Below, piece after piece: positions 34,001 to 42,580 of a DNA stretch of 64,000 bases (positions are counted from its first letter, which is position 1; each line of letters starts with the position of its first letter). This DNA is from Pseudoflavonifractor sp. 60 (GTDB lineage Bacteria > Bacillota > Clostridia > Oscillospirales > Oscillospiraceae), in NCBI RefSeq assembly GCF_009911645.1, contig NZ_QWKI01000055.1:1-64000 (forward strand). The letters run 5' to 3'. Under the pieces are notes generated by a model. It ran no database searches and had not been told where the DNA came from. It saw only the letters and a list, made by a program, of their open reading frames with translations. The position numbers were made by a program, and so were the translations under genes.

Positions 34001-35768
34001 TCCCCGTCACAACTCGATTGGCAATAACAAAGCTCAGAATTTGTGGCAGTTTTGAGAGAACCTTTGCTAACGCTTCCTTATCCTCGTTACTCAGCGTGGC
34101 TTTCTTTCCCGGCAGACTGCGGAAAACCTCATAGTACCGCCAGAGATAAATGGGATGAAGCGGGAGCAGAATCGCCTTCCATTCCTTCGGTGTCTTGATG
34201 TAAAGTACATCGAGCAGCAACAGTGCGCGGGCGACATAGCCAGTTCCTCCCGTACTAATCTGGCGCATTGTGGGTTCGTTGACATTAAAAGCATGATATA
34301 ATTTTTCCCACGCCCGGATGTAGTTAATCAGGAGATTTCGGCTTTTCTCATCAGAGCCAAACAACAGAACCGGATGATACATGATCATATCCAGTTCACG
34401 GCACAGGGTGTTTCGATGCTCGGTCAGTTCTTTTATAATTGGCAAAAAGGGTTCTGCCGTCTCAATTTGCTTTTCGGTAAATTGAGAATCAAACTGAGTC
34501 AGAAAATCAAACAGGGCCTGACCGCCATCAATCCCGCCCTTAAAGGCGACGAGGGATTCCTCGTCCTTCGGATTGAAGCTATACTGCTCTTTGATATCTG
34601 CAGAGATAGCATCCTTCAGAACGGTTTCCTCAGTTTCAATCAATGCACCCCATGTTTTGTCATTGCAAACACGCCCAACGAGTTTGCGGAGATCCGTCTG
34701 ATTATTCTCCAGCACAATAGGTCTGTCACCGAAGATGCCGCCGATTAATGGCAAATCCCCTTCGTTTTCGTCATTTTCTGTATCGTAGTGTTTTCTTAAT
34801 GCCGCCAGCAGTTCCTTAATATTTTCGAAATCATCTTCGCCGCCAAAAACAACGGCATCCGAGATAAGTGCATCCAGTTCCTTTGGACGGATAGGCGCAA
34901 TGGGGTTGGGAGCAACATCTAACTCTTCGATAGGCGAATCGTCTGGATTAACCTTCGGTTTTTTCGGCTGCTCTTTTTTCTGTGACGCAGAGAATAACTC
35001 CTGTACGGTTGAAAAATCGAGTTCCTGTAGCGTACTCTTCTGCGCATACTTATAGAAATTTTGGAGTGCGCGGTATGCTGTCTGGAGCCGATTCTTATCC
35101 TTTGTTTTAGTTCGGGCAAGTGAGCGGCTGAGTTTCTTCCGGGAATCCTCACTAAGCTGTCCGATAGCGATTATGAGTTCGCGGTTCCGGCGCAACCGAT
35201 CCTCTGGCTTGTTTTTCGTACTGAGGATATCAGGATCAGAGAGAAGATTCAACCTCCACATATTGACCGGGATGGCCGCAGATTGTTCGTTCGTTTCGCC
35301 AACAGCGGCAACAAAATCACTTATCGCTTCAAAGGAAAAATAATCGGAGGCGTCCAAAAGAGCCGTCCAGAAATTGTGTGTCGGCGTATTGCTGTCGTTC
35401 TTAATTTGTGCACCAATCAGATGCTGCGACAGGTCTCTTACAGACACCACATCGAACTCCGCGAGAGAATGGAGTTTATCTGTGTCGTTGCTGATGAACA
35501 CTACAATATGCCCTGCACGCTCCGGCATGCTACGCCAAAGCACTGCTTTTTCAATGGAGTCAGAGAGAATATAGTTGTTCTTCTCGCCGGTATCGGCCAG
35601 CGGGTAACCTACCGCTGCGGCGTAAATATACTGACCTGTGCTTTCGGCGACAGAGGCAATAATCTTATCCGCATCGATAGAATTCACGCCTTTGACAATG
35701 ATTCCGACCTTAGTTTGGGGCAAGCGTTCATTCAGAAGATCAACAACAATCTGCTGTTTATCAATCAT
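31014..35768 (-). CDS. DptH-like protein: PD-(D/E)xK motif plus FtsK/HerA motor
   Basis: A 1584-residue protein. The N-terminal 900 residues have no motif I can name. At about 957-981 RADLVGLYYEEEKN, then IQPIEVKTRDD looks like a PD-(D/E)xK nuclease core. A low-complexity acidic linker follows (about 1150-1220). The C-terminal motor has Walker A GGSTGSGKS near 1354, Walker B VVVIDEFADL near 1457 and the TQRP sensor, as in FtsK/SpoIIIE. Size, nuclease-like motif and motor match DptH of phosphorothioation-dependent restriction. It overlaps the preceding gene by eight bases. Likely a DNA-tracking restriction machine. Confidence 0.75.
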   Translation of the reverse strand: MIDKQQIVVDLLNERLPQTKVGIIVKGVNSIDADKIIASVAESTGQYIYAAAVGYPLADTGEKNNYILSDSIEKAVLWRSMPERAGHIVVFISNDTDKLHSLAEFDVVSVRDLSQHLIGAQIKNDSNTPTHNFWTALLDASDYFSFEAISDFVAAVGETNEQSAAIPVNMWRLNLLSDPDILSTKNKPEDRLRRNRELIIAIGQLSEDSRKKLSRSLARTKTKDKNRLQTAYRALQNFYKYAQKSTLQELDFSTVQELFSASQKKEQPKKPKVNPDDSPIEELDVAPNPIAPIRPKELDALISDAVVFGGEDDFENIKELLAALRKHYDTENDENEGDLPLIGGIFGDRPIVLENNQTDLRKLVGRVCNDKTWGALIETEETVLKDAISADIKEQYSFNPKDEESLVAFKGGIDGGQALFDFLTQFDSQFTEKQIETAEPFLPIIKELTEHRNTLCRELDMIMYHPVLLFGSDEKSRNLLINYIRAWEKLYHAFNVNEPTMRQISTGGTGYVARALLLLDVLYIKTPKEWKAILLPLHPIYLWRYYEVFRSLPGKKATLSNEDKEALAKVLSKLPQILSFVIANRVVTGTMDDKVLPCSGNIEMLPTFENKTNRYLGDDGTAAVGEILSRWIGFAPYTKEEVRICSVDAPELTGIIRQIKAFMDKNGCRRVVYDVYLTRNQNGNTELSKLDYSGKDYEIGEYLRTGKITISIKNVASAGEIKQILKDKPVHVAFYFDQSAYAIEFGPNSQNLYINPLVITYDYDFDEIQHKGSIFPSTEMDSGLIGDYHKLMKSADVISNNMNPRTTYNGNADMTDVVSTIHDMQVQWLVVADRDTNNYQPEASIPIGEMQYDKRMVNVWASSHSRIIAQYITLLRGYNLYPKENILINLLKQFGHIASNGLISIPRFGSNTQAIENKKKGLIGTLLAASWYTRQHEDSLVASLDDDKARLWLSNSKYGNERADLVGLYYEEEKNTLHIQPIEVKTRDDSSDSTITKEDGSSSFAITGHAANQVASIAEMLKEIFSADEDTTDMFTSARREVLKYQIVFECFRNVHDAQWQKKWYDILKKAFGNGKSSNIQIDISGIILHIKLNEATGGEHIICHNPEFEDVRIDFWKLTSHEIQRDVLGDDVVVKTSVTIDFDESEEPVATSPEDEDMKRAGEVIDEFVVTADDATSKTTSEKASTMEEPLSQLEAEPEKAPVTISTPQSVPKQIPVSVSPEEIEQLVKDFKRSCNDYRVNLKECNAGDAVVGPSVIRIKFKLARGQALQGLTSHIEDIGREMKRSGVIVQPVPNSDELLLDVPRLQREKVLFSDVIENLPPVTSPEQLFFPLGRTPNGRDLIEDLGQMPHMLVGGSTGSGKSVFLFTMLAALLMTHPHKEDLQLVLSSSKLEDFIHFEGLPHLYSGAIISDATEATNVIKNVIFEESERRGRLLAEARVANIIEYNKKAEKKLEPIVVVIDEFADLADQLETKKEKDAFFKPVQRIAQAGRSRGIHLVICTQRPEAKLVPPTTKAQLNGRVALRVNDGISSRMIIEASDAQYLQKHGDMIYRNSDTLERAQGYLIEIAELDEIVQHVKDKNK

Positions 35769-37254
35769 TGCTCAGCCCTCCTAATCTGATTTGCAGAATG
35801 CCATCTGCCATTTCCTCTGCAAAGTCCATTGATTCGAGCGCCGAAGCAAACGAGGTGAAGTTTGCTTCCAGTGCATCTTCATCGACCTGCATGATCATGC
35901 CGCTTTGACGGATCTTGTCTAACTCAAATTGACTCCCACCGATGATGATGCCAAAGCGGTCCCATAGACGTTCACGGATTTCCTTACCGTTCAGCACCTC
36001 ATCCGCCCCCACACAAGAGCGAAGCATCATCTCCAAGACATCCTGTGAAAGAACGAATCGTTTGTTTGGATGCAACTTGTCCGGTGGATAGAGAATACCA
36101 GAGGAGGTTCCTAAAACCTTCAGGCAGTTAACTGGATGTGAAGATGCTTCAAGCGCCAGCATGTCATACATCGTTTCTCCAAAGGTCAGACGCGCATCAT
36201 CCTCGGAGGCGGCATTCTCAGCGCGTTCCTTTGCCAGAGACCAAAGCGTTTCCAACTCGTCCTTGCTGGTGCTGGAAATCTTCTTATCCTTCTTATAGGT
36301 CGGAACACTACATTCGAGCAGTCCCCTTTTATCAAAGCCGTTCTCCTCCAGCCACCGAGAGTAACCCCATGCATAAAAACGGTTGATTGATTTGTGCATC
36401 TGCGTATACGACATTTCGGATGCTCTGGCAACGCTGCTCTGACTCGGGGCCTTTCCAGAGAAATCCAGCAGAATCGGCCTAATCTGCTCACCGCAGTAGA
36501 ATGCCTCGAGCATGGCCATATACCGAATCAGATGGAAGATGCAGAAAAAGTTGAACAAGCGAAGTTGGGTAAGTGTATTAGGATGCACCTTGAAATTTTC
36601 AAGAAGGCAAAGGCCACTCTCTTTGATTCCCTGCAAGAACCATGTTGTATTCTCGTTTATATTCTGGAAAGCCGGTAGTTCTTCGTGGCGACTCACATCC
36701 TGAAACTCTTCCATGTCTTTTTCTACTACCGGCTCGAACAACAAGGAAATCGGGTCATTTGCAGAGGAGAGCACACCCTTTATGTAGTTTGCCAGATCAG
36801 GACAATACTCCTTGATGAGACCGCCAATGAACTCGCCGGTGTCCTCGTACATTGAGCGCCGAGTGATAAAATAACTTGATCCAGCGGTATAGGAAATCAT
36901 GTCATCCTTGAGACCCTTTACGACATAAACGCCCTTATCGGCGGAAAGTAATCTCTGCATGACATTTCGGAGAGATTCCAGAGCATTCGGTGTGACGCTT
37001 TCCTCGATTTTCTCTCTCTCCTTCATCGAGTCATAAATGGTGTCGAGTTCATTTCCCTTCGGCACCACGCCTTTCGCATCAGAAACCAGTGCCAGCCGCT
37101 TAATGCTCATGGTAGTATTGTATTTACCATAGATGCTTCTCAACACACCACCCGCAACATGGACAGGTTTGATGGAGCCGCCATTCGGAGTGAAGCCGAC
37201 ATATTTTCTATCGACAGCCGTTCTGCTGTCGCTAAGAAAAATCTGCTCTGCCAT
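35761..37254 (-). CDS. Protein of unknown fold in the DptG position
   Basis: A 497-residue soluble protein (MAEQIFLSDSRTAVDRKYVG). It is mainly helical after residue 90 with aromatic-rich stretches (RLFNFFCIFHLIRYMAMLEAFY). The end (GIIIGGSQFELDKIRQSG, then NFTSFASALESMDFAEEMADG) is acidic and helical. No catalytic motif is visible. By gene order it stands where DptG stands in dpt loci and has a similar length; sequence similarity to DptG cannot be judged by eye. It begins one base after the large ATPase gene and overlaps the FtsK-type gene, so all three are likely made together as a complex. Confidence 0.6.
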   Translation of the reverse strand: MAEQIFLSDSRTAVDRKYVGFTPNGGSIKPVHVAGGVLRSIYGKYNTTMSIKRLALVSDAKGVVPKGNELDTIYDSMKEREKIEESVTPNALESLRNVMQRLLSADKGVYVVKGLKDDMISYTAGSSYFITRRSMYEDTGEFIGGLIKEYCPDLANYIKGVLSSANDPISLLFEPVVEKDMEEFQDVSRHEELPAFQNINENTTWFLQGIKESGLCLLENFKVHPNTLTQLRLFNFFCIFHLIRYMAMLEAFYCGEQIRPILLDFSGKAPSQSSVARASEMSYTQMHKSINRFYAWGYSRWLEENGFDKRGLLECSVPTYKKDKKISSTSKDELETLWSLAKERAENAASEDDARLTFGETMYDMLALEASSHPVNCLKVLGTSSGILYPPDKLHPNKRFVLSQDVLEMMLRSCVGADEVLNGKEIRERLWDRFGIIIGGSQFELDKIRQSGMIMQVDEDALEANFTSFASALESMDFAEEMADGILQIRLGGLSND

Positions 37255-37255
37255 T

Positions 37256-40200
37256 TCATGCTTCCTCCGTTCTTGAACTGTTCACCGAGAGATACTTTTT
37301 ATCCTCACGGTCAATCATGACATCAATTCGCTTTTTGTTCTGGATATCGAGCAGATTGATATTTACGATATCTTCCTCAATCCCATTAAAGGATTGCAAC
37401 TGTTCGATGAAACGCCAGACCTTCTTTACGAGATCGGATTCGAGGAAAAGGACGGGAACTCCGCGTTCTGCTTCTGAAAGCAGCAGATACATATCGAAGT
37501 CAATTTTCAGGAAAATGTTCGCTGCGTCCTTTTTCTCAAAGCGCACATAGTTCGGGATCATTTCAATTCCGGCTTGCATATTTTTTTGGAGCGTGGGTCT
37601 ACCGATACGAAAACTGCTGGTTTTTTGGGTGCCAATGGAAATCAGCACCTTGCGCGGTTCATTATCAAACCTGTGTCCAGACCAAATCTTCATTTCGGAG
37701 TTCGATGGTTTTGCGCTTCCGAAGAATGCGTTAATTTTTCGAATCAGTTCCTTGGCGATTTTCTTGTCGTTCTGCTGCAGGAAGGCTTGGAACTTAGAGG
37801 CGTCATCATCAAGTATCTTTAGGAGTTCCTCACCATGGGTATTGAAGAAATAAAACTGTCTTTTGCGGAGCCTGAACAACTCATCATTATCGTAGGCGAT
37901 GGCCTCGGCAGGAACCTTGTAACTCTCCGCCCATGAGTCTGCCTCAAGATCATTCAGAATGATTTTCTCATCCCAAAGTGGGTGCGAGATCTTGACCGGA
38001 TCGATACTGCGCCTTATTGCGTCAAACAGTCCACCCTTACCCGCATAGACCAGATTGGCGATATCATATTCATCATTACCAGCCGTCTGATTCAACTGTT
38101 TGCAGGTGCGGTTGCCAAAGAGTAGGAAAGCAATAAGACTTTGCACCTCTCGCAGTGTTGCGTGATACCCCTGAAGAACCACTCGTTCCAAGACGATAGA
38201 CAGCCGTTTCTGGAACAGAGCACCGTTTAACAAAGCGCGATTTCTTGTTACGACACAGTCATCGTGCAACGGGCATCCGTCACACTCTTTATAATGCTCC
38301 TTGGAGGTGAGCTTAGTAATCGCCTGGGCAAGCACCTCCGGAGTAAGGACCTCGCGTTTGCTGAGATCAAATACGACCACACTATCAGGATTGATCTCCT
38401 CGTTATGAAAAACGATTGAGGATGTCATTGCGCGGTATGCTTCGGCAATGGGTGCAAAAGCACTACCGTACTCCTTATTCACGGAGTAGAGTATAGCAGC
38501 ATTAATCGCAATGACAAACGCTTTCCCGTTATCGTGAGCATTGACCCAGCCATCAAAAATCTCTCGATTTGATAGTGTACTGGCATCAAGAACGATTTCG
38601 ATGGGCTTACCCAATTTTTCTAATTCGGGCTTCATTATTCTGATAATGTGTGTCTTGCCGTCGCCCGGATTGCCCGTAAGGACAATGTCTTTCCCGTTCT
38701 TTGCTGCGTCTATAATCGCAGAATCGAGTCTTGTTTTCAGGTGGATGAGAGATAGACGTTCGGGAGCAATGTGATCCGCATACCCACTTGAACCACGATA
38801 GAAGTCACGAACGAATTGGAGTCCTGCTTTTGCTTCGTCATTCGCCGGCATTTGTGCCACCTCCAATTGGGGAAAGCTCCACTCTTTTTCTCCATCTATT
38901 TGGTTTCCGACCATGAATGCGTTTTTATCAAACGCCCGTATCCGCTCATAGATCGGTTCATAATTCAGCCTGCTGGAGAGCCATCGCTCAGACCAATAAT
39001 CTATAATTTTTTGCGTTCCAGCCTTATACTGCTCCATATCGGTGTAGTAGTGCGGTCTATCAGCTTTGCCCAACAGGTAATCCGATGTATTAGCTGCAAG
39101 ACAGGCTCCATATACGATTCTCGACATGGCATGCTTTGAGAAATCCTTTGAGTCCTCATTTGTGGCCTCAAGGAGTTCCCGGATTGCCATTGTGAGAAGA
39201 CGCATTTTGGGGCTGGCCCCCTCGCCGAACACATGATTAATCCGGTTAAATCCGTCGCTTGTCGCCTCAGTGAGACTAAGAGTTGTGGCCTTGCTGATAT
39301 GCATCGTACCGAAGCCAATTGTCATTCCGAGCCGTTTCCAAACGACATCAAAATCCGATCCAAACACCTCGCTGGGGATTTTAAGCCGATTATACTGGCT
39401 TGAGCCAACATAATATAAGGACGTAGTGCCGACATAGACAAGCTCCGCTGGACGACACACTGGCTGGCCTTTGAGTCTGCTGGCAATTTCGCTGGCTTTG
39501 TTTTCATATCGGGTTTTATAGTCATGGACGACCTGGGGAGAGGTGGCAAGCAGAGCAACGAGTTTTCCACCTAAGATTTCATTGTACGGAGGGATTGCTC
39601 CGCAAACATTCAGTTCCATGAGGCTGGAGCCGATATGCTTGGTCTTTTGAGCAACGAGGGCATTGCGAATTACAGAACTACCAGTTTCGCTTTTGCAGAA
39701 ATTAATCCAGTTCTCATCATAATCAGGATCGTTTACAACGTCGGTAAGCGTTTTCTTGGCGATCAGTAATCTCGCAAGCTGCTCGGCCCGCTTCCTGTTG
39801 TAAAGGGCTTGCTCTGTTTTTGTAGATATGCTTCCGAGTTCGCTTCGTTCATCATCGTCGTATCCGTTTTCGGAAGAATTTCTGAGCGAATCCTGACGCT
39901 GCTGCTCTGCATTTGCTGCAAAATCAAGAAGCATACGGATATCTTCATTCGTTGGGTTCCTGACCGTCATTTCCGTACAAAGCTCGGAATAGTCGATGCC
40001 GGAGATACCATCCTCGATATATCCCAGCAGGCGCTGGAGCTCAAGACGAGCATCATCGCCGGGCAGTGTGAGGATATTCTCGATAAAAGCATACTGGTTC
40101 CAGCCAATATAGTCATCTCTACAAGTAATCTGCACGGCACAGTTTTCCAGAGATGCTATTCCCATGACTGCATGCATGGGGTGGGCGGCATCCCTGATGA

Positions 40201-40843
40201 GATATTGCATTGTTCTTCCGGGAGTAGTCTCGGAAGGCGTCGACCATGTCAGCCGGAAATATCTCCAAATCTCTGATATCTTAAGGCCGGTAAACTGGTC
40301 TCGTTCGTTTTCCGTAACGAGTTGCAGATATGGCTGGATTGCCTGCTTAACACTAATCCTTCCTGCGTGCGCCTGTTCTAACCGATTGGCAAGTTCGGGG
40401 CCGTCTGCAATAAGTTCGGAAATATCGTGTCCGACAGAGTTCCGAGCCTCCATATGCTTGATAAAGTCGGTAAAAGTAAGCAGACGCTCATGCCGACTTT
40501 CACGCATCCAACTCCGTAGCAGCTGCTTTACCTCGGGGGCGGACCCATCATGGGGGGAATTCCCGTTGAGGGTTGGGAGGTTCATGTAAAGGACGCCATC
40601 TCTATAAAACGCTTTCCACGAGGCATGGATAAGATCCCGGAAGAGGAACCAAACTGCTCTGTATTTTTTTCGTTGATTAAGATTGAAGGTGCATTCTGAA
40701 GTTACCCACTTGATTTCCTCATCCGCAATGTTTTCGATGTCGGCCAGAGTCGTGTCCTCAGTTATTCTGGATACCGCATTGTAAAACCGGATACGAAAAT
40801 CACCTTCGAGCCTTGGCCTAAAAGGGATTTCCCGAGTCAGCAT
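37256..40843 (-). CDS. DUF4338 (DruA-like) and DptF-like AAA ATPase fusion
   Basis: A 1195-residue protein in two parts. The N-terminal half resembles DUF4338, the DruA domain of type I Druantia: TPGRTMQYLIRDAAHPMHAV and CRDDYIGW (about 215-245), GSSQYNRL (about 480), then GFGTMHISK and a SPKMRLLT segment (about 510-550). The C-terminal half is a P-loop ATPase with GNPGDGKTH (about 722) and a Cys cluster CDGCPLHDDCVVTRNR (about 825), in the style of DptF. Normal DptF is only about half this length, so the DUF4338 part is an added domain. It starts 22 bases after the XRE gene. Lower GC than the flanks suggests separate transfer. Confidence 0.72.
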   Translation of the reverse strand: MLTREIPFRPRLEGDFRIRFYNAVSRITEDTTLADIENIADEEIKWVTSECTFNLNQRKKYRAVWFLFRDLIHASWKAFYRDGVLYMNLPTLNGNSPHDGSAPEVKQLLRSWMRESRHERLLTFTDFIKHMEARNSVGHDISELIADGPELANRLEQAHAGRISVKQAIQPYLQLVTENERDQFTGLKISEIWRYFRLTWSTPSETTPGRTMQYLIRDAAHPMHAVMGIASLENCAVQITCRDDYIGWNQYAFIENILTLPGDDARLELQRLLGYIEDGISGIDYSELCTEMTVRNPTNEDIRMLLDFAANAEQQRQDSLRNSSENGYDDDERSELGSISTKTEQALYNRKRAEQLARLLIAKKTLTDVVNDPDYDENWINFCKSETGSSVIRNALVAQKTKHIGSSLMELNVCGAIPPYNEILGGKLVALLATSPQVVHDYKTRYENKASEIASRLKGQPVCRPAELVYVGTTSLYYVGSSQYNRLKIPSEVFGSDFDVVWKRLGMTIGFGTMHISKATTLSLTEATSDGFNRINHVFGEGASPKMRLLTMAIRELLEATNEDSKDFSKHAMSRIVYGACLAANTSDYLLGKADRPHYYTDMEQYKAGTQKIIDYWSERWLSSRLNYEPIYERIRAFDKNAFMVGNQIDGEKEWSFPQLEVAQMPANDEAKAGLQFVRDFYRGSSGYADHIAPERLSLIHLKTRLDSAIIDAAKNGKDIVLTGNPGDGKTHIIRIMKPELEKLGKPIEIVLDASTLSNREIFDGWVNAHDNGKAFVIAINAAILYSVNKEYGSAFAPIAEAYRAMTSSIVFHNEEINPDSVVVFDLSKREVLTPEVLAQAITKLTSKEHYKECDGCPLHDDCVVTRNRALLNGALFQKRLSIVLERVVLQGYHATLREVQSLIAFLLFGNRTCKQLNQTAGNDEYDIANLVYAGKGGLFDAIRRSIDPVKISHPLWDEKIILNDLEADSWAESYKVPAEAIAYDNDELFRLRKRQFYFFNTHGEELLKILDDDASKFQAFLQQNDKKIAKELIRKINAFFGSAKPSNSEMKIWSGHRFDNEPRKVLISIGTQKTSSFRIGRPTLQKNMQAGIEMIPNYVRFEKKDAANIFLKIDFDMYLLLSEAERGVPVLFLESDLVKKVWRFIEQLQSFNGIEEDIVNINLLDIQNKKRIDVMIDREDKKYLSVNSSRTEEA

Positions 40844-40865
40844 GAATGAAGACCTCTCTCTCCGA

Positions 40866-41093
40866 TTATTCTCTCACCAGTTCCATGATGTCTCCTACAT
40901 CACAGTCGAGGGCGCAACAGATTTTGCAAAGGATCTCGGTATTGGTGCTTCCGCCGCGACCGAGCTTTGCAAGAGAGGTCGCACTGATTTCAGCCAGTTC
41001 GCAGAGGCTTTTTTTCTTGATTCCCTTATCAATCAGCAGTTTGAACAGCTTATTGTAGCTGAAACGTCCTTTTTTACCGGCATGGGTATCCAT
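40866..41093 (-). CDS. XRE-family regulator heading the defence-like operon
   Basis: A 75-residue Cro/C1-type repressor of the short HTH_26 style: NKLFKLLIDKGIKKKSLCELAEIS, then ATSLAKLGRGGSTNTEILCKICCALDCDVGDI. Small proteins of this kind often lead defence operons and hold expression down. It lies 22 bases before the ATPase-fusion gene, same strand. A purine-rich GGGGGG site precedes the ATG. The upstream stretch has CGAAAG motifs twice (about 41168-41260) and TAGAAT as a possible -10. Confidence 0.82.
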   Translation of the reverse strand: MDTHAGKKGRFSYNKLFKLLIDKGIKKKSLCELAEISATSLAKLGRGGSTNTEILCKICCALDCDVGDIMELVRE

Positions 41094-41342
41094 TACACTC
41101 CCCCCCTTGTTATTTGCGAAATCAATGGCACAAACCAGTTGGGCAATTATTGGCCAGCGCCCCTAATCGCCCGAAAATTGATGCCTCGGTCTGAAAACGA
41201 AAATATTCTATCACAAAATTGCGCTTTCGTCTATATTTTTCCACTTTCGCCAAAATATTTTATTGAAGTCTTGAATGGCAGCTTGATTGTCTTCTCGAGC
41301 TTTGATATTCTTGTCCATACTGCTCAGGACATAAAGTGTTGA
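41094..41342. promoter_or_regulatory. Promoter region of the defence-like operon
   Basis: Noncoding and AT-rich. Read leftward, TAGACG and TAGAAT with a 17-base gap (about 41206-41235) is a possible weak promoter. No other gene is seen. Confidence 0.35.
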
Positions 41343-41370
41343 GATGAAACGAACAGGGAAGTCGGTGCCA

Positions 41371-42091
41371 TGCGCATTCTCATGCTGGGTAGTAGCTTCA
41401 CATCTGCAAATCAGATGCCCCAAATGCTCGCTACCTTCATCGGCGGGGAGGTAGTCTGCCACACCCGGGGCAGGGCGCGGTGTGGCGGTCCGAACAGTTG
41501 AACCCTGACACCAGGCTGGGTGTCCAAACCCAGGCTGCACTGGCGACTATGTGGTGCTCCTGGAGATGAGCCACGGCCCCATCACCGTGCTCAAGAGCTT
41601 CTTTGCCGGTGTGGAGCGGCTCTGTGAGCCGATCCGGAAAATGGGGCCGTGCCGGTCCTGTTCGCCACCTGGGCGTATCAGCGGGGTGGAGCCAAGCTGG
41701 CCGCCAAGGGCTGGGCCTATGACGAGATGGTTCGGCGGCTGGCTGAGGTATATCGAAAAGCGGCCCTGGACAGCGGCGTCACGGTGCGGGACAATCTGAT
41801 CGGCCTTTCCCCGTCCTACCCCACAGACACCGGCCTCGTCCTGCTGAGGGCCTACCTCTACAGCGACTACCCGCCTGCTGACACCCTCACCATCTACGGT
41901 TCCTTGAACCAGAGCGAGGAGGACAAGATTGACTGTACCGAGAATGTGGTGGAAATCGAGGGTGACAACCACGCCCAGTTCGGCAATTACGGCCCCCAGA
42001 AGGGGGATGCGCTCGCCGTCATCTCAGCAGAGGAACAGTAGACCCGGACGGTGGAGGCTGTGGTGGACTTCATCGCCCAGCGGCGGGGATA
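41371..42091 (+). pseudogene. Chimeric remnant of SGNH-type and alpha/beta hydrolase genes
   Basis: Starts MRILMLGSSFTSANQMP as in SGNH-type (DUF4886-like) hydrolases, with a stop near 41500. It resumes in other frames as VVLLEMSHGPI and PVLFATWAYQRGGAKL up to about 41800. The remainder (NVVEIEGDNHAQFGNYG, then SAEEQ stop TRTVEAVVDFIAQR) is the C-terminal end of an alpha/beta hydrolase with its catalytic His. So two unrelated genes are joined by a deletion and both carry stops. Confidence 0.7.
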
Positions 42092-42525
42092 AATGAAAGG
42101 GCTGTGGAGCGGTTCACACATTGGGGGTGCCCTTCTGTTCTGCTCTGTCGGCGCAATATATTCAGACATCCATACAGCCGACTTTTTCGCAGACTTCGAG
42201 ATGTGTTATGTCCTGCGTGTAATGTCATTTTTTATGAGGGGGATGGCATTACAGTTACTTTGGCATGGCAAAACCGGTGGACAAACATGAATTCATTTGC
42301 CGTACTCCGGTTGCCGGACAATCTCCACGGGCTCTGTCATGGGAGCGTCATCTAGCACCTTGAAGAGATGACTCTCAAAAAGGCTGGAGGGCAGAGAAGG
42401 CGATTCGCTGTGTCGTTTTCGACATTTATGTATTTACGTTCGAAAAAATATTTGCAATCCGTTCTGGGGTTTATTCCTTGTTTACTGGTACGCAATATTT
42501 GACAGGATAGTTCTCCTAATCAATA
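42092..42525. other. Noncoding stretch after the pseudogene
   Basis: No supported gene; short frames lack ribosome sites. It ends with copy D of the module-boundary repeat at 42478-42502. Confidence 0.5.
42478..42502 (-). repeat. Module-boundary repeat copy D
   Basis: On the minus strand CAAATATTGCGTACC then AGTAAACAAG; the TAAACAAG end is identical to copies A and B. Confidence 0.4.
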
Positions 42526-42568
42526 AAGAAAGCAGTGCGTTCCAGGTAGTGTGGAATGCACCGCTTTG
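42526..42568 (-). terminator. Terminator of the CAP-protein gene
   Basis: Read leftward, AAGCGGTGCATTCCA pairs imperfectly with TGGAACGCACTGCTT and is followed by TCTTTATT. Confidence 0.65.
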
Positions 42569-42580
42569 TTTCATGTTTGG

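Noticed and set aside
30309-41093. BREX or DISARM system
   Set aside because: No PglZ, BrxL, methylase or DUF1998 genes are seen; FtsK motor plus ATPase order fits dpt loci better.
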